From contig NZ_QSFA01000014.1 of assembly GCF_003467125.1 (NCBI RefSeq), positions 1 through 64,000 of the forward strand: a DNA stretch of 64,000 nucleotides. The letters are read 5' to 3'. Below are positions 23,012 through 32,073 of the stretch, in pieces. Each line of letters starts with the position of its first letter. Position 1 is the first letter of the stretch. The translations under genes were made by a program, and so were the position numbers. The notes beneath the pieces were generated by a model. It saw only the letters and a program-made list of their open reading frames with translations, did not search any database and had not been told where the DNA came from. The stretch comes from Megasphaera sp. AM44-1BH (lineage in GTDB: Bacteria; Bacillota; Negativicutes; Veillonellales; Megasphaeraceae).

Positions 23012-24652
23012 TCAATACAGTCGGATGTTTTGCCAAAAATCAAAGTGATGGCGTTCTCTATAGTCTTTCATGTCCATCATCTGCGGCTTGCCTTGACCAA
23101 GTTTCAGATACTGGGCGCGGTCGCTGTCAAAACGCTCCCAAATGCCCCGCCTGTCCACCTCGGACATACCCGTCCACAACTTGACCATTTCCTTGGCAAC
23201 CTTCTGTTGCTTTTTATTGAGGTCGGTGCTGAGGTCGGAAGAGCCGTGGAAACCGGGAAACAGATAGGGCAGTTCGTAGGTGTGCGCCGTACCCTGCGCA
23301 AAGTCCGTTGTCACATACTTGGGGCAAGTCGGGTCGCTGAACTCGTAGTAATAGACTTTGATTTGGTTATCAAGGGAGTCGGCAATCCGATAAATCGGCG
23401 CGGCGAACCAACTGTCCGTGATGACTTGGGCATAAGCCTCGGCCGGACTGCCGTAATCGGAAGCGGGGTATTCCTGCATCACCTTGTCTGCAAATCCCGG
23501 CAGAGCATACTGTTTCTCCAAGGCTTCCAAATTGTCGCGATAAGCGACCTCGTCCATCGGTTTTCCGGCGGCACTCTCCGTCAAGGCGGCAAAGAAAGAG
23601 CCTTCATTTTGCACATTGCCAATCCCCAGCCGCTCACCGTTGACACGTCCCGCTTGGAAGGCTTCGGCGATACTGGTAGGGACATACTCGCCATCTCTGG
23701 TGATGATGCCGTCCAGCAAATAGTTATTCTCCAAGGCTAAAATCTCTTCCGTGGACAGTGCACGAAGCTGTTCGGCAGTGGCATTGTTCAGCCCTGCTGC
23801 CTTGGCCAAACCTATACCGCGTTCCTCGGCCTGTTCCGGCGAAACGGAATGGCCGTTGGCGTACATGACCGGGGCGGACATGGCGATGATATTTTTGAAC
23901 AAGCCTTTGGCCTTCGGGCTGGCCATCAGGATTTGCGAACTCTGCCCGCCGGAGGATTCTCCCGAAATGGTTACATTGTCCGGGTCGCCGCCAAAGTTTT
24001 CAATATTTCTCTGCACCCATTCCAACGCCGCAATCTGATCCATCACGCCGTAATTGATTTTGGCATGGTCTTCCGCGTCAATGGCCGGATGGGCAAAGTA
24101 GCCGAATACGCCGAGGCGATAGTTTATCGTCACCACTACGGCGCGTCCCTCTTTTGCCAAAAGCGTCGGGTCGTAATCACTGCCCGCGCCTACCACCAAT
24201 GCGCCGCCGTGAATCCAGACAAATACCGGCAGTTTCTCCGGGTCGCCCGGTTTTTTATTCGGCACGGCTACATTGAGATACAAGCAATCCTCCGAGCCGC
24301 CTGCCGTGGCAAAAACACCCAAATAATCGGTCTGTGCGGCTTCGCTCTTGTATTGGGTTGCGTCCAACACACCCTGCCAGTTATCGGCCTTGACCGGCGG
24401 TCGCCAACGCAGTTCTCCCACCGGCGGTTTGGCATAGGGAATGCCGCGATAGTAACTGATGCCGTTTGCCATAAAGCCGCGAACCTGTCCGTTTTCCGTA
24501 TTCGCTAATACGCTTTGGCTAACCGCCGCTTGAGTTTCGGCGGCATACACCACATGATTTTGTTCGGTCATCACTGCCGGGGAGAAAAGCCAAATCGCCG
24601 CCACTGCGACCGCTAAAGTTTTCTTTAGGTGGGTCAAAAATTTCTTATTCAT
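23012..24652 (-). CDS. secreted type B carboxylesterase
   Basis: 546 aa with a Sec signal peptide (MNKKFLTHLKK, hydrophobic stretch, VYAAETQ cleavage region about residue 38). Alpha/beta hydrolase motifs: YRGIPYAKPPVGELRW, SEDCLYLNV, the oxyanion IHGGAL and the nucleophile GESSGG. Expected catalytic His near the C-terminus in GTAHTYELPYLF. It hydrolyses carboxylic esters in the periplasm or outside. ATG overlaps the CMD stop as ATGA. Confidence 0.92.
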   Translation of the reverse strand: MNKKFLTHLKKTLAVAVAAIWLFSPAVMTEQNHVVYAAETQAAVSQSVLANTENGQVRGFMANGISYYRGIPYAKPPVGELRWRPPVKADNWQGVLDATQYKSEAAQTDYLGVFATAGGSEDCLYLNVAVPNKKPGDPEKLPVFVWIHGGALVVGAGSDYDPTLLAKEGRAVVVTINYRLGVFGYFAHPAIDAEDHAKINYGVMDQIAALEWVQRNIENFGGDPDNVTISGESSGGQSSQILMASPKAKGLFKNIIAMSAPVMYANGHSVSPEQAEERGIGLAKAAGLNNATAEQLRALSTEEILALENNYLLDGIITRDGEYVPTSIAEAFQAGRVNGERLGIGNVQNEGSFFAALTESAAGKPMDEVAYRDNLEALEKQYALPGFADKVMQEYPASDYGSPAEAYAQVITDSWFAAPIYRIADSLDNQIKVYYYEFSDPTCPKYVTTDFAQGTAHTYELPYLFPGFHGSSDLSTDLNKKQQKVAKEMVKLWTGMSEVDRRGIWERFDSDRAQYLKLGQGKPQMMDMKDYRERHHFDFWQNIRLY

Positions 24653-25026
24653 TTCGTATCTCCGCTTTCCTCGACATACGCCTTTTTCATGGAGTTGAAG
24701 GCCGCCCACACATTCGGCCAACCGGCATAAAATGCCTGATGTGTGAAGATTTCTGCCATTTCTTCTGCCGTAATGCCGTTTTTCTTGGCTTCCTTCATCT
24801 GGTACTGGCAAGCAAAGGTATCGCCCATCCCCTTGGCCACCAACGTGGCTACCGTAACCATCGAACGGTCACGCAGGGACAGCTTATCGTTTCGCGACCA
24901 AACTTCGCCAAACAAAACGTCGTCATTGAGCCGAGCAAACTCCGGCGCAATATCTCCCAACATATCGCGTCCCGCCGTCTGCACGACCTTCACCGCTTTC
25001 CGCTTGTTGTTATTGTTCTGTTCCAT
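24649..25026 (-). CDS. carboxymuconolactone decarboxylase (CMD)-family protein
   Basis: 125 aa, all-helical AhpD-like fold; RSMVTVATLVAKG and ITAEEMAEIFTHQAFYAGWP are family motifs. The Cys-X-X-Cys of true AhpD is missing, so peroxidase-reductase activity is unlikely. GGAGG 8 bases upstream fixes the start at 25026. It lies between an aldo/keto reductase and the esterase; such CMD genes often travel with LysR-controlled reductases. Confidence 0.88.
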   Translation of the reverse strand: MEQNNNNKRKAVKVVQTAGRDMLGDIAPEFARLNDDVLFGEVWSRNDKLSLRDRSMVTVATLVAKGMGDTFACQYQMKEAKKNGITAEEMAEIFTHQAFYAGWPNVWAAFNSMKKAYVEESGDTK

Positions 25027-25049
25027 TTCTGTAACCTCCATAAAAATTT

Positions 25050-25895
25050 TTATCTTACTTTCAACTGGTTCAGCTTTTTGATAAGTTCCACATCCGTCAA
25101 ATCGGCAATGTGGTCATTTCTGTCCAGTTGGTCAATCGCCGTAATTTCCTCTGTCGTCAAATGAAAATCAAATACATCAAAATTTTCCTCAATGCGCTCC
25201 TTGCGGACTGATTTGGGAATTGTGGCTATACCTCGCTCTATATCCCAGCGCAAAATGATTTGCGCCGGAGTCTTTCCGTATCGTTTGCCAATGGAAACCA
25301 ACACGTCATTTTCGAGGATTCCCTTGCCGCCGTGTCCCAACGGACTCCATGCCTCCATCTGCACATCGTATTCCCGCATTATTTCCTCTGCTTTCTTCTG
25401 TTGAAAGTAGGGATGAAATTCCACTTGGTTGATGGCGGGAGGGAGTTCATTGTTCATGACGAAGTCCACGAGGCGGTCGCTGTTGAAATTGCATACGCCA
25501 ATCGCTCGTATACGCCCTTCCTGATACAGTTCCGTCATGGCGCGCCAAGAGCCGTAACAATCCCCGCATGGCTGATGGATAAGGTATAAGTCAAGATAAT
25601 CCAAGCCAAGTTTTTGGAGCGATGTCTCAAATCCGGCCTTGGCGTTCTCGTATCCTGCGTCCTGAATCCACAGCTTGGTAGTGACAAACAACTCCTCGCG
25701 CGGGATGCCGCTTTTTTTGATGGCTCTCCCCACAGCCTCTTCGTTAAAATAGGCCGAGGATGTGTCCAACAGTCGATAGCCCGTTTCAATGGCATGGAGA
25801 ACACTTTTTTCGCATTCCTCAAGGTCGGTCATCATGTAGACACCAAAACCCAAAAGCGGCATCTTGACGCCATTGTTCAGCATGGTATATTCCAT
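25050..25895 (-). CDS. aldo/keto reductase, diketogluconate reductase type
   Basis: 281 aa, AKR5-like. Signatures: GYRLLDTSSAYFNEEAVG (Asp and Tyr), FVTTKLWIQD (Lys), LYLIHQPCGDCYG (His), and the cofactor loop IPKSVRKERIEEN. It is the first gene of the five-gene operon and is divergent from the LysR gene, sharing its control region. Confidence 0.92.
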   Translation of the reverse strand: MEYTMLNNGVKMPLLGFGVYMMTDLEECEKSVLHAIETGYRLLDTSSAYFNEEAVGRAIKKSGIPREELFVTTKLWIQDAGYENAKAGFETSLQKLGLDYLDLYLIHQPCGDCYGSWRAMTELYQEGRIRAIGVCNFNSDRLVDFVMNNELPPAINQVEFHPYFQQKKAEEIMREYDVQMEAWSPLGHGGKGILENDVLVSIGKRYGKTPAQIILRWDIERGIATIPKSVRKERIEENFDVFDFHLTTEEITAIDQLDRNDHIADLTDVELIKKLNQLKVR

Positions 25896-25995
25896 TTTCT
25901 TGCCCCCTATTGTCGATGGCTGTCAAAAGCATACCGTGGCATCCTCGAATGCTCTTTGTTGCCATGTCTTTTCCGATTTTGCCGCAACTTCCTGC

Positions 25996-26029
25996 TTGCA
26001 AGGCCATTTTAAGACAAAATCCCTTGCAA
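25996..26029. promoter_or_regulatory. LysR operator in the divergent region
   Basis: Inverted repeat TTGCAAGG (25996-26003) and CCTTGCAA (26022-26029). The right arm overlaps a -35-like TTGCAA that pairs at 17 bp with TAACAT (26047-26052) upstream of the LysR gene. This fits autorepression plus activation of the reductase operon. Confidence 0.55.
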
Positions 26030-26086
26030 CGGAAGTCGCAATTTGCTAACATGGTATTAACCCAAAGGTTCATGCAGGAGGCAGCA

Positions 26087-26983
26087 ATGTATAACAAGCA
26101 TCTGGACGCATTCCTGATGGCAGCAGACTGCGGCAGCTTCACCAAGGCGGCGGAAAAGCTGTTCATCTCGCCCAATGCCCTCATCAAGCAAATCAACTTG
26201 TTGGAGGCAAAACTGGAACTGACACTCTTTTCGCGCACCAATCACGGCATTGCGCTGACCGAAGCGGGCAAGAGCATCTACCGAGATGCCCGCCGCATCA
26301 TACAGATTTCCGAACAGGCTGTGGCAACCGCCCACACCCTTGGGGCAGGAAAACAGCACGCGATACGGCTCGGCAGCTCGCTCATGTGTCCTGCCCGCCC
26401 CATCGTCAATCTATGGCTGGCCGTCAGCGCGGCGCATCCGCTCATCAGGCTGCAAATTGTGCCAATGGACGACAGCAAAAATAACCGACCTGAATTGCTT
26501 GGCAACAAAGACAACGATGTTGACATCATCGCAGGGATATTCCCTTCCACACTTTGGAAAAATCGTTGCAATGCCTTGACTTTGCGGCAGATACCATTGG
26601 CGGTCGCCGTGCCGGTCAACCATCCCTTGGCCGGTCGTAAGCATATAACGCTTACGGATTTATATGGCGAAACCATCCTCATGGTGGAGCGCGGCGATAC
26701 ATCCTATATCGACAACTTGCGCGATGAGATTGAGGAAAATCATCCGCAAATCCATATCCATGATGTCCCACCATATGATTTCAATGTGTTTAACTATGCG
26801 GAAAACACCGGGCGACCAATGATTTCCGTTGACCTTTGGGACGGAATCCATCCGGCCTTGGTCACGCTCACTTGCGATTGGGGCAAGGAATATGCCGTCC
26901 CCTATGGAATCCTGTACGCCAAAGATCCGACGGAGCACGTTATGGAATTTATCCACATCATGGAGCGAGTGATGGGTAGGTAA
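26087..26983 (+). CDS. LysR-family transcriptional regulator
   Basis: 298 aa. Winged helix (HLDAFLMAADCGSFTKAAEK, then LFISPNALIKQINLLE) at residues 4-60 and a periplasmic-binding-like effector domain from about 90. AGGAGG sits 6 bases upstream of the ATG at 26087. Transcribed divergently from the reductase/CMD/esterase/flavodoxin operon, which is its most likely target. Ligand unknown. Confidence 0.92.
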   Translation: MYNKHLDAFLMAADCGSFTKAAEKLFISPNALIKQINLLEAKLELTLFSRTNHGIALTEAGKSIYRDARRIIQISEQAVATAHTLGAGKQHAIRLGSSLMCPARPIVNLWLAVSAAHPLIRLQIVPMDDSKNNRPELLGNKDNDVDIIAGIFPSTLWKNRCNALTLRQIPLAVAVPVNHPLAGRKHITLTDLYGETILMVERGDTSYIDNLRDEIEENHPQIHIHDVPPYDFNVFNYAENTGRPMISVDLWDGIHPALVTLTCDWGKEYAVPYGILYAKDPTEHVMEFIHIMERVMGR

Positions 26984-26996
26984 AAACAGTATGATG

Positions 26997-27036
26997 AAAA
27001 AGCAGGAACTTGCTATACTGCAAGATTCCTGCTTTG
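26997..27036 (+). terminator. terminator of the LysR gene
   Basis: AAAAGCAGGAA (26998-27008) pairs with TTCCTGCTTT (27026-27035) around a 17-nt loop. Confidence 0.75.
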
Positions 27037-27092
27037 TGGCGAGACAACAAATGCCGCATATACAATTTATATGCTATTTTATACTTTCATCC

Positions 27093-27190
27093 CCGTCCCA
27101 TCCCTAAATATCACGGTCATGCCGCCATCCACGCCCACTGTCACATAATCCACCATGCAGCCCCACAGCCGCTCGTCGAATTCTGCCACA
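27093..27190 (-). pseudogene. scrap of a serine recombinase 3' end (copy 1)
   Basis: About 100 bp closely similar (roughly 85-90 percent by eye) to 28860-28957 and in the same orientation. It corresponds to the last codons of a large serine recombinase. The rest of 27037-27372 has no gene that I can support. Confidence 0.6.
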
Positions 27191-27372
27191 GGCTAGGTCT
27201 GTTACTATCGCGACACATCCTCGTAGATTCCACCAACTAACCACTTATTGGTATGCTCAATAATCCACATAATCTTTTCGTCAAAAATCGCATCTCGCAG
27301 AAATGAAATGCAACACAACAACAGGAAAGGCATCGCCAACCTTCCCCACAGTTGTGTTTACTGCTTAGCTAT

Positions 27373-28131
27373 TTATTTGGCATTATATCCGCCATCAATA
27401 CTTAGGATAGCTCCCGTAATAAATTTGTTCTCATCGGATGCAAGGAAGAAAATTCCATTTGCAATATCTTCCGGTCTTCCTAATCTGTTCATAGGATGAA
27501 TCGCTTCTATGCCTGATACATCGTAAGTCCCAGCATCAATAGCATTTTGCAGGATATCCGTTTTGATGGCTCCCGGTGCTACTGCATTGATACGTATTCC
27601 CTGCTGTGCATAATCAATGGCTGCCCCTTTCGTCAGACCGACCACCGCATGTTTGGTCGCGTTATATTGCGCCGTTGCGTATAACCCATTAAGTCCCGCG
27701 ATGGAGGCTAGGTTTACAATAGAGCCGCCATTTGTTTTTAGCATTTCTTTTATCGCATATTTCATTCCATAGTAGACACCCATTACATTCGTATCAAGCA
27801 TTTGTTTCAAATCATCCGATTCGGTTTCTGCCAATACAGCATTTCCTAAAGAGATTCCGGAGTTATTGACCATAACATCTAATTTCCCATATTTGGCAAC
27901 CGTTTCTTTTATCAGGGCCTCTACTTGTCCTTCGTTTCTGACATCCAATACCTGGAAATCTACTTCCAGTCCTTTCGCCTTGAATTCATTTTTTACAACC
28001 GTTTCTTTTCTTGCATCACGGCTCGTAATGACAACATTATAGTTGTTTTCGGCAAATTTTATCGCAGTTGCCTTACCGATTCCTGTTGTCCCTCCAGTGA
28101 TAATTACTGTTTTCCTTGACTTAGCTTCCAT
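27373..28131 (-). CDS. short-chain dehydrogenase/reductase
   Basis: 252 aa classical SDR. Cofactor site VIITGGTTGIGKATA, NNSGI (structural Asn), catalytic Ser in VNLASIAG, and YNATKHA (Tyr and Lys). C-terminal FITGAILSIDGGY is typical of glucose/3-oxoacyl-type members. GGGGGAAC before the ATG at 28131 sets the start. Located downstream of a TetR gene whose promoter shares a motif with its own. Confidence 0.92.
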   Translation of the reverse strand: MEAKSRKTVIITGGTTGIGKATAIKFAENNYNVVITSRDARKETVVKNEFKAKGLEVDFQVLDVRNEGQVEALIKETVAKYGKLDVMVNNSGISLGNAVLAETESDDLKQMLDTNVMGVYYGMKYAIKEMLKTNGGSIVNLASIAGLNGLYATAQYNATKHAVVGLTKGAAIDYAQQGIRINAVAPGAIKTDILQNAIDAGTYDVSGIEAIHPMNRLGRPEDIANGIFFLASDENKFITGAILSIDGGYNAK

Positions 28132-28156
28132 TTTTGTTCCCCCTTTATTAAACAAT

Positions 28157-28171
28157 CATTCACTTATTATA
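28157..28171 (-). promoter_or_regulatory. SDR promoter with TetR half-site
   Basis: TATAAT -10 (ATTATA at 28166-28171 on plus) next to TGAATGA (TCATTCA at 28157-28163). The same heptamer is in the promoter of the TetR gene (28792-28798). Confidence 0.45.
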
Positions 28172-28176
28172 CTAAA

Positions 28177-28204
28177 GAATAACCGCATTTTTCAGCGGTT
28201 ATTC
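28177..28204 (-). terminator. hairpin at the end of the TetR gene
   Basis: Perfect 10-bp arms GAATAACCGC and GCGGTTATTC with an 8-nt loop; the tetR stop codon is inside. Only a short T run follows, so termination may be partial. Confidence 0.5.
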
Positions 28205-28773
28205 AATATGGAATCTACACTAACCCAAATCAATGGCTTAAAATCATCAGCCGAATATGGCTTCTTTTGCAAATCATACTCTTTCATAAGCCAGAGTATG
28301 GGGGCAAACAGGAATGCGTTAATCTCGCTGACGTTCTGTGCTTTCAAAAGCCTTTGGCTCAGTGCCTCCTCATACAGAACCAGCATAGGCTTGGTGTAAT
28401 ACTCGGCGACTTTTGTAGCTTCCTCTGACAGATACTCAGGATTGTCCTGCAAGGCTAGGACAAAATTGGCCTCACGAGGATGCTCGCAGAATCTCCGGAC
28501 AAAATGAAAGACACAATGGAACAGGCGTTCACGCATAGTTGTGCCTTGCTCAATACTTTCTTTCAGCCCCTCATCAAAAAGCTGCTTGACATCAATATAT
28601 ATCTTTGAAATCATGTCCTCCTTGTTTTCAAAGTAGACATAAGCCGTTGCGGTACTGACCTTGACCCTTTTGGCAATCTTGGAAAAGGTCAGTCCTGCTA
28701 ACCCTTCCTCCGTTACAATATCAAAGACAGCCTGAACGATTTTGTTGCGTTTCTCTTCATCGATTGTTCTCAT
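28192..28773 (-). CDS. TetR-family repressor
   Basis: 193 aa. The N-terminal helix-turn-helix is in LTFSKIAKRVKVSTATAYVYFENKEDMISKIY (residues 28-59); the remaining helices form the ligand domain. It probably represses itself and the SDR gene that follows in the same direction. Confidence 0.9.
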   Translation of the reverse strand: MRTIDEEKRNKIVQAVFDIVTEEGLAGLTFSKIAKRVKVSTATAYVYFENKEDMISKIYIDVKQLFDEGLKESIEQGTTMRERLFHCVFHFVRRFCEHPREANFVLALQDNPEYLSEEATKVAEYYTKPMLVLYEEALSQRLLKAQNVSEINAFLFAPILWLMKEYDLQKKPYSADDFKPLIWVSVDSILNNR

Positions 28774-28780
28774 GGTGTTA

Positions 28781-28809
28781 ATAATAAATGTTCATTCAGT
28801 AATTGTCAA
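28781..28809 (-). promoter_or_regulatory. consensus promoter of the TetR gene
   Basis: Minus strand TTGACA (28804-28809), 17-bp spacer, TATTAT (28781-28786). The spacer contains TGAATGA, a likely operator half-site. Confidence 0.75.
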
Positions 28810-28847
28810 GTGTTCTCTATAAATATTGGGAAATGTATTTTACATTT

Positions 28848-29350
28848 TTACCCCCGCATCCCCGTCCCATCCCAGAACACCACCGTCATGCCGCCATCCG
28901 CGCCCGCCGTCACATAATCCACCATGCAGCCCCACAGCCGCTCGTCGAACTCTTCCAGCAGCTCCTTCTGCGCTCGGAGCGTCTTGATGAATCCCGCCAG
29001 CCTCTCGCTCTTGGCTGACCGCTCTGCGATGGCCTCCGTCACCTCATCGAACCGTGACTTGGCCGTCTCGTACCGCTCCACCAAGCCGTTGTAGCGTTTC
29101 TGATACTCCCCTTGGTCTTGGGCAATTCTTGCGTTCTCGGCAATGCAGTTCTGCGTCATCTCCACCAACACCGCCAGTTCCTGCCCCAAGGCGGCTTTCT
29201 CGCGCTCCAACTCCGTGGTGTCGCAGAGCGTCTGCCGGACGAGAGTTGCGTTGGTAACAATCTCCTCGCCCTTGGAATCCAGCGTGAAGATGTTTTCTTT
29301 CTCGAAGTACACGCCGATTCCTTTTTCTTTCAGTTTGCGGATAACGAACT
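28848..29350 (-). pseudogene. large serine recombinase, truncated and internally deleted
   Basis: The piece KLKEKGIGVYFEKENIFTLD is the end of a resolvase-like catalytic region; it runs straight into a coiled-coil C-terminus (EREKAALGQELAVLVE and following) and a tail with ERLWGCMVDYV and VVFWDGTG. The N-terminal serine domain and most of the zinc-ribbon domain are missing. Copy 2 of the 3' end duplicated at 27093-27190. Between 29351 and 29585 I see only a weak hairpin (about 29499-29533). Confidence 0.7.
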
Positions 29351-29585
29351 ATGCCTGACACATCGTTATTGCATCCTTTTGGGTTACACAATAGGGTATG
29401 CATCGTTTAACGGTTAGGAGAGATTTTCAGCTTTGAACCCCACCGCTTGAACTGTATGCCGTGCTGGAAACAGCATCGAAATTTCCGCCAAGACATAAAA
29501 AAACTCCTGCACACCGTGAAATGTACAGGAACACTTTGATTACGCTGTTTTTGAGATTATGTAACGAAAGAACCGTCTGAGGGAA

Positions 29586-29798
29586 TCAGGCGGCTCGTAT
29601 CATTTCGATGACGGCTTCATCCAGGATAGTGATGACTTTTCCGTCATCAAAGATATCTTCACAGCCTTCGGCCAAAAGGATATTGACCATCAGTTTAATA
29701 ATGTCCCGGCCGGTATAATGGTCCCCGGCTTCGGCATTTTCAGAAAAACGGCGAATCAGGTCTTCGAAGATATACCCCATCTTCATCCAATTCATCAT
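29586..29798 (-). pseudogene. fragment of a type I restriction methylase (HsdM)
   Basis: 70 aa matching the start of the HsdM N6-methylase domain (GYIFEDLIRRFSENAEAGDHY, GRDIIKLMVNILL). The frame ends just after the strand where the SAM motif should begin. The rest of the methylase is absent. It overlaps the 3' end of the NUDIX gene in another frame, marking a recombination junction. Confidence 0.7.
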
Positions 29799-30117
29799 AG
29801 GAAAGCCACTTAGCAGCTTCGTGTTCCAATAAAGTCAAATTGCCCCGTTCTACTTTGCAAAGAAAGCACTGCATGGAAAGATGGAAGGTGGGGTAGTCGT
29901 ATTCAACAGTGGTGAGAGGCTGTTCCACCTGGATCTCTGTGGCCAGTTCTTCCTGGATTTCCCGTTTGAGGGCCTCTTCCGGCGTTTCTCCAGGCTCGAT
30001 CTTTCCCCCAGGGAATTCCCAGCCATCTTTAAATTCCCCATAGCCCCGTTGGGTGGCGAAGACTTTATTCTGGTTGATGATCAGCGCTGTCACAACTTGC
30101 ACCGTTTTCAAATCCAT
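29740..30117 (-). CDS. NUDIX hydrolase (MutT-like), 3' end altered
   Basis: 125 aa. The NUDIX box GWEFPGGKIEPGETPEEALK with REIQEEL is intact, so nucleotide diphosphatase activity (8-oxo-dGTP or CTP type) is plausible. After WLSYDELD near residue 112 the frame reads into the hsdM fragment, so the natural last 10-20 residues are lost. Start at 30117 is set by GGGGGGAAGAGA upstream. Confidence 0.8.
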   Translation of the reverse strand: MDLKTVQVVTALIINQNKVFATQRGYGEFKDGWEFPGGKIEPGETPEEALKREIQEELATEIQVEQPLTTVEYDYPTFHLSMQCFLCKVERGNLTLLEHEAAKWLSYDELDEDGVYLRRPDSPFF

Positions 30118-30244
30118 CTTCTCTTCCCCCCCCATGGTTATATTATGTTTTATTATACCATGAACGCTGTGTAATTTTCAGGACAACAAGGAGGGGAAAT
30201 CCATAATGGAAGTCCCCTTCAAACCCAGCTTCCCATCCCCTACT

Positions 30245-30655
30245 TCAATCATGGATGGAAAAACGTTTCCCACACCGGGTGCAGATCCAGGTATGCTGCC
30301 AGCCAGCATAGACTTTCGGCCATACCTTGTCATTCCAAGTTTCATCCTTCCCTGCCAGAAAACAGCCGTACACAAAGCCAATTCCCAACATTGCCCAGAA
30401 AAGGCCGGCCGCCAGGTCTTTGTGTCCGTTCCAGAGAACAGCCAGCCCGAACAGCACTCCCAGGAAGAAGCCCAGGAAAATTCCGCCCAAAATATCGGTA
30501 TTCGTATTTCTTTTTCTTGGCGGGGCTGCTTCCCTGGCCATTTTGGAGATCTGGGTCCCTTTGGATTTAAAATACCCTACATTGACTCCCCCGGTCCCAT
30601 AGGTGGTCCCGACGGAGTCCATATTGATATCCCCGGTTTCAGAACGGATGACCAT
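30245..30655 (-). CDS. hypothetical membrane protein with a zinc-ribbon tail
   Basis: 136 aa, not recognised. Two hydrophobic segments (GIFLGFFLGVLFGLAVL and LFWAMLGIGFVYGCFLAG, about 58-92) are followed by WICTRCGKRF, a single CxxC. The N-terminus looks as if it continues upstream in frame with no clear start or ribosome site, so the 5' end is uncertain and the gene may be truncated. Nothing else is evident between 30118 and 30244. Confidence 0.5.
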   Translation of the reverse strand: MVIRSETGDINMDSVGTTYGTGGVNVGYFKSKGTQISKMAREAAPPRKRNTNTDILGGIFLGFFLGVLFGLAVLWNGHKDLAAGLFWAMLGIGFVYGCFLAGKDETWNDKVWPKVYAGWQHTWICTRCGKRFSIHD

Positions 30656-30821
30656 TGGTTTTATCTTGACGATTTTTCCAATTAGATTTTCCAGACCCTC
30701 TCAAAGCCGTAAAAGGCTATGATTCCTACACCGTAATTTTTGTAGGTGAAATTTCCCCTATAATTATAACAGAAAAGGGAGCTTATGATTATGTGAAGCT
30801 TATAGGGTTGATAGCCGGGAT

Positions 30822-31325
30822 TTACCGGATGGTCTCGATGATTTCTCCGATATACATCGTGTGCGGCACACGGCCTTTGGTATAGAATCCCTCGATGACA
30901 TCCGCTGGCATTTGCCCCAGCTGAAGCTCATGGCGGTAGATTTTCCGGACGACAAAAGTAATCTCTGCTTCTTCGTAGGTCACGCCATGCTCCAGATATT
31001 TTGGGGTGAGACCACTGGCCTTTGCTTTATCCATATCCCGGCCGGATTTGCTTCCCATGATACCGAGAGCTTTCTGATACTTCTTGTTGTCAAAGAAAGA
31101 GACAGTGTAGTAGTCGCTCTTTTCCATGAAACCATACGTATAACGCGCCGGATTGACAAATACTGCGCAGACATTCTTCCCCTTGTGAGGCATACACCAG
31201 AGTGTTCCCAGCATACCCCAGCTAATCGTCATCGAATTGAAGGCGTCTTTATCGCCGGCGGTCAGGATGCCCCACTGGTCATCAAAGAGTTTGAAAATCT
31301 CTGGCTGAAAATCTTTCGTATTCAT
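30822..31325 (-). CDS. flavin reductase-like domain protein
   Basis: 167 aa of the flavin-binding split-barrel type: WGILTAGDKDAFNSMTISWG is the FMN phosphate region, and SDYYTVSFF the core strand. It likely uses FMN for electron transfer. It is followed (5' side) by an NADPH-FMN reductase-like gene and a cupin gene in the same direction, under a nearby TetR regulator. Confidence 0.88.
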   Translation of the reverse strand: MNTKDFQPEIFKLFDDQWGILTAGDKDAFNSMTISWGMLGTLWCMPHKGKNVCAVFVNPARYTYGFMEKSDYYTVSFFDNKKYQKALGIMGSKSGRDMDKAKASGLTPKYLEHGVTYEEAEITFVVRKIYRHELQLGQMPADVIEGFYTKGRVPHTMYIGEIIETIR

Positions 31326-31353
31326 AAAAGTTTATCCTTTCACAACAAAACAG

Positions 31354-31998
31354 TTACTGCTGGCTGGCCAGTCTCTTTCCAAGATCAAAGGCCGCCTGCA
31401 GGTCTTTCGGGAATTGCCCGGCGTGATGCGCTTTCTTTTTCGTTTCATCCCACGATGCCATACGGTATCGGCTGTAATCCGGTACCTGCAGCGTATCGCA
31501 GGAAGCCAGTATTTCCGTTTTCCCGTTCAGGAAATGGAACGGCCAGAAGTATTCTTCCATGCACGGTTTGTAGTGCTCATCGTAGTAGTTCTGGTCTGCA
31601 TTCATCGTAAGGATAATGCCGACATCGATCTTTCCCGTAAACGTGCTCTTATAATCATCATAGGATAGTGCCGGAAAGGTCGAGCGGACCATAAAGGAAC
31701 GGACCTCGCCCGTTGGTTCCCCGAAGTAAATTGGCGAGCCGATGATAATTGCATCTGCCTCATAGACTTTCTCCAGCGTTTCCGTCAAGCCGTCCTTCCA
31801 ATAGCATTTCCAAGGCACGGCAATCTTTTTATTCTTACATGCCAGGCAGCTGCGACAGTCGGTAAAGTTCAGATTATATAAGTCAATTGTCTCGACGCTG
31901 GCTCCGGCAGAAACAGCACCTTCCCTGGCAGATGCCAGGAGTTTTGCAGTGTTGTTGTTCTTCCGGGGGCCACCATTCAGTATCAGTATCTTTTTCAT
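31354..31998 (-). CDS. NADPH-dependent FMN reductase / flavodoxin-family protein
   Basis: 214 aa: ILNGGPRKNNNTAKLL binds the FMN phosphate, GSPIYFGEPTGEVRSF the flavin ring, and CRSCLACK is the Cys motif of the iron-sulfur flavoprotein branch (only partly conserved). The start at 31998 is set by GAGGAGGAGAG. Same-strand neighbours are a flavin reductase and a cupin. Confidence 0.88.
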   Translation of the reverse strand: MKKILILNGGPRKNNNTAKLLASAREGAVSAGASVETIDLYNLNFTDCRSCLACKNKKIAVPWKCYWKDGLTETLEKVYEADAIIIGSPIYFGEPTGEVRSFMVRSTFPALSYDDYKSTFTGKIDVGIILTMNADQNYYDEHYKPCMEEYFWPFHFLNGKTEILASCDTLQVPDYSRYRMASWDETKKKAHHAGQFPKDLQAAFDLGKRLASQQ

Positions 31999-32073
31999 AG
32001 GAATCTCTCCTCCTCTATGATTTTTTATTGATATCGCCAATGTACTCATAACCGCAGGCCGCGCAAAAATAGA

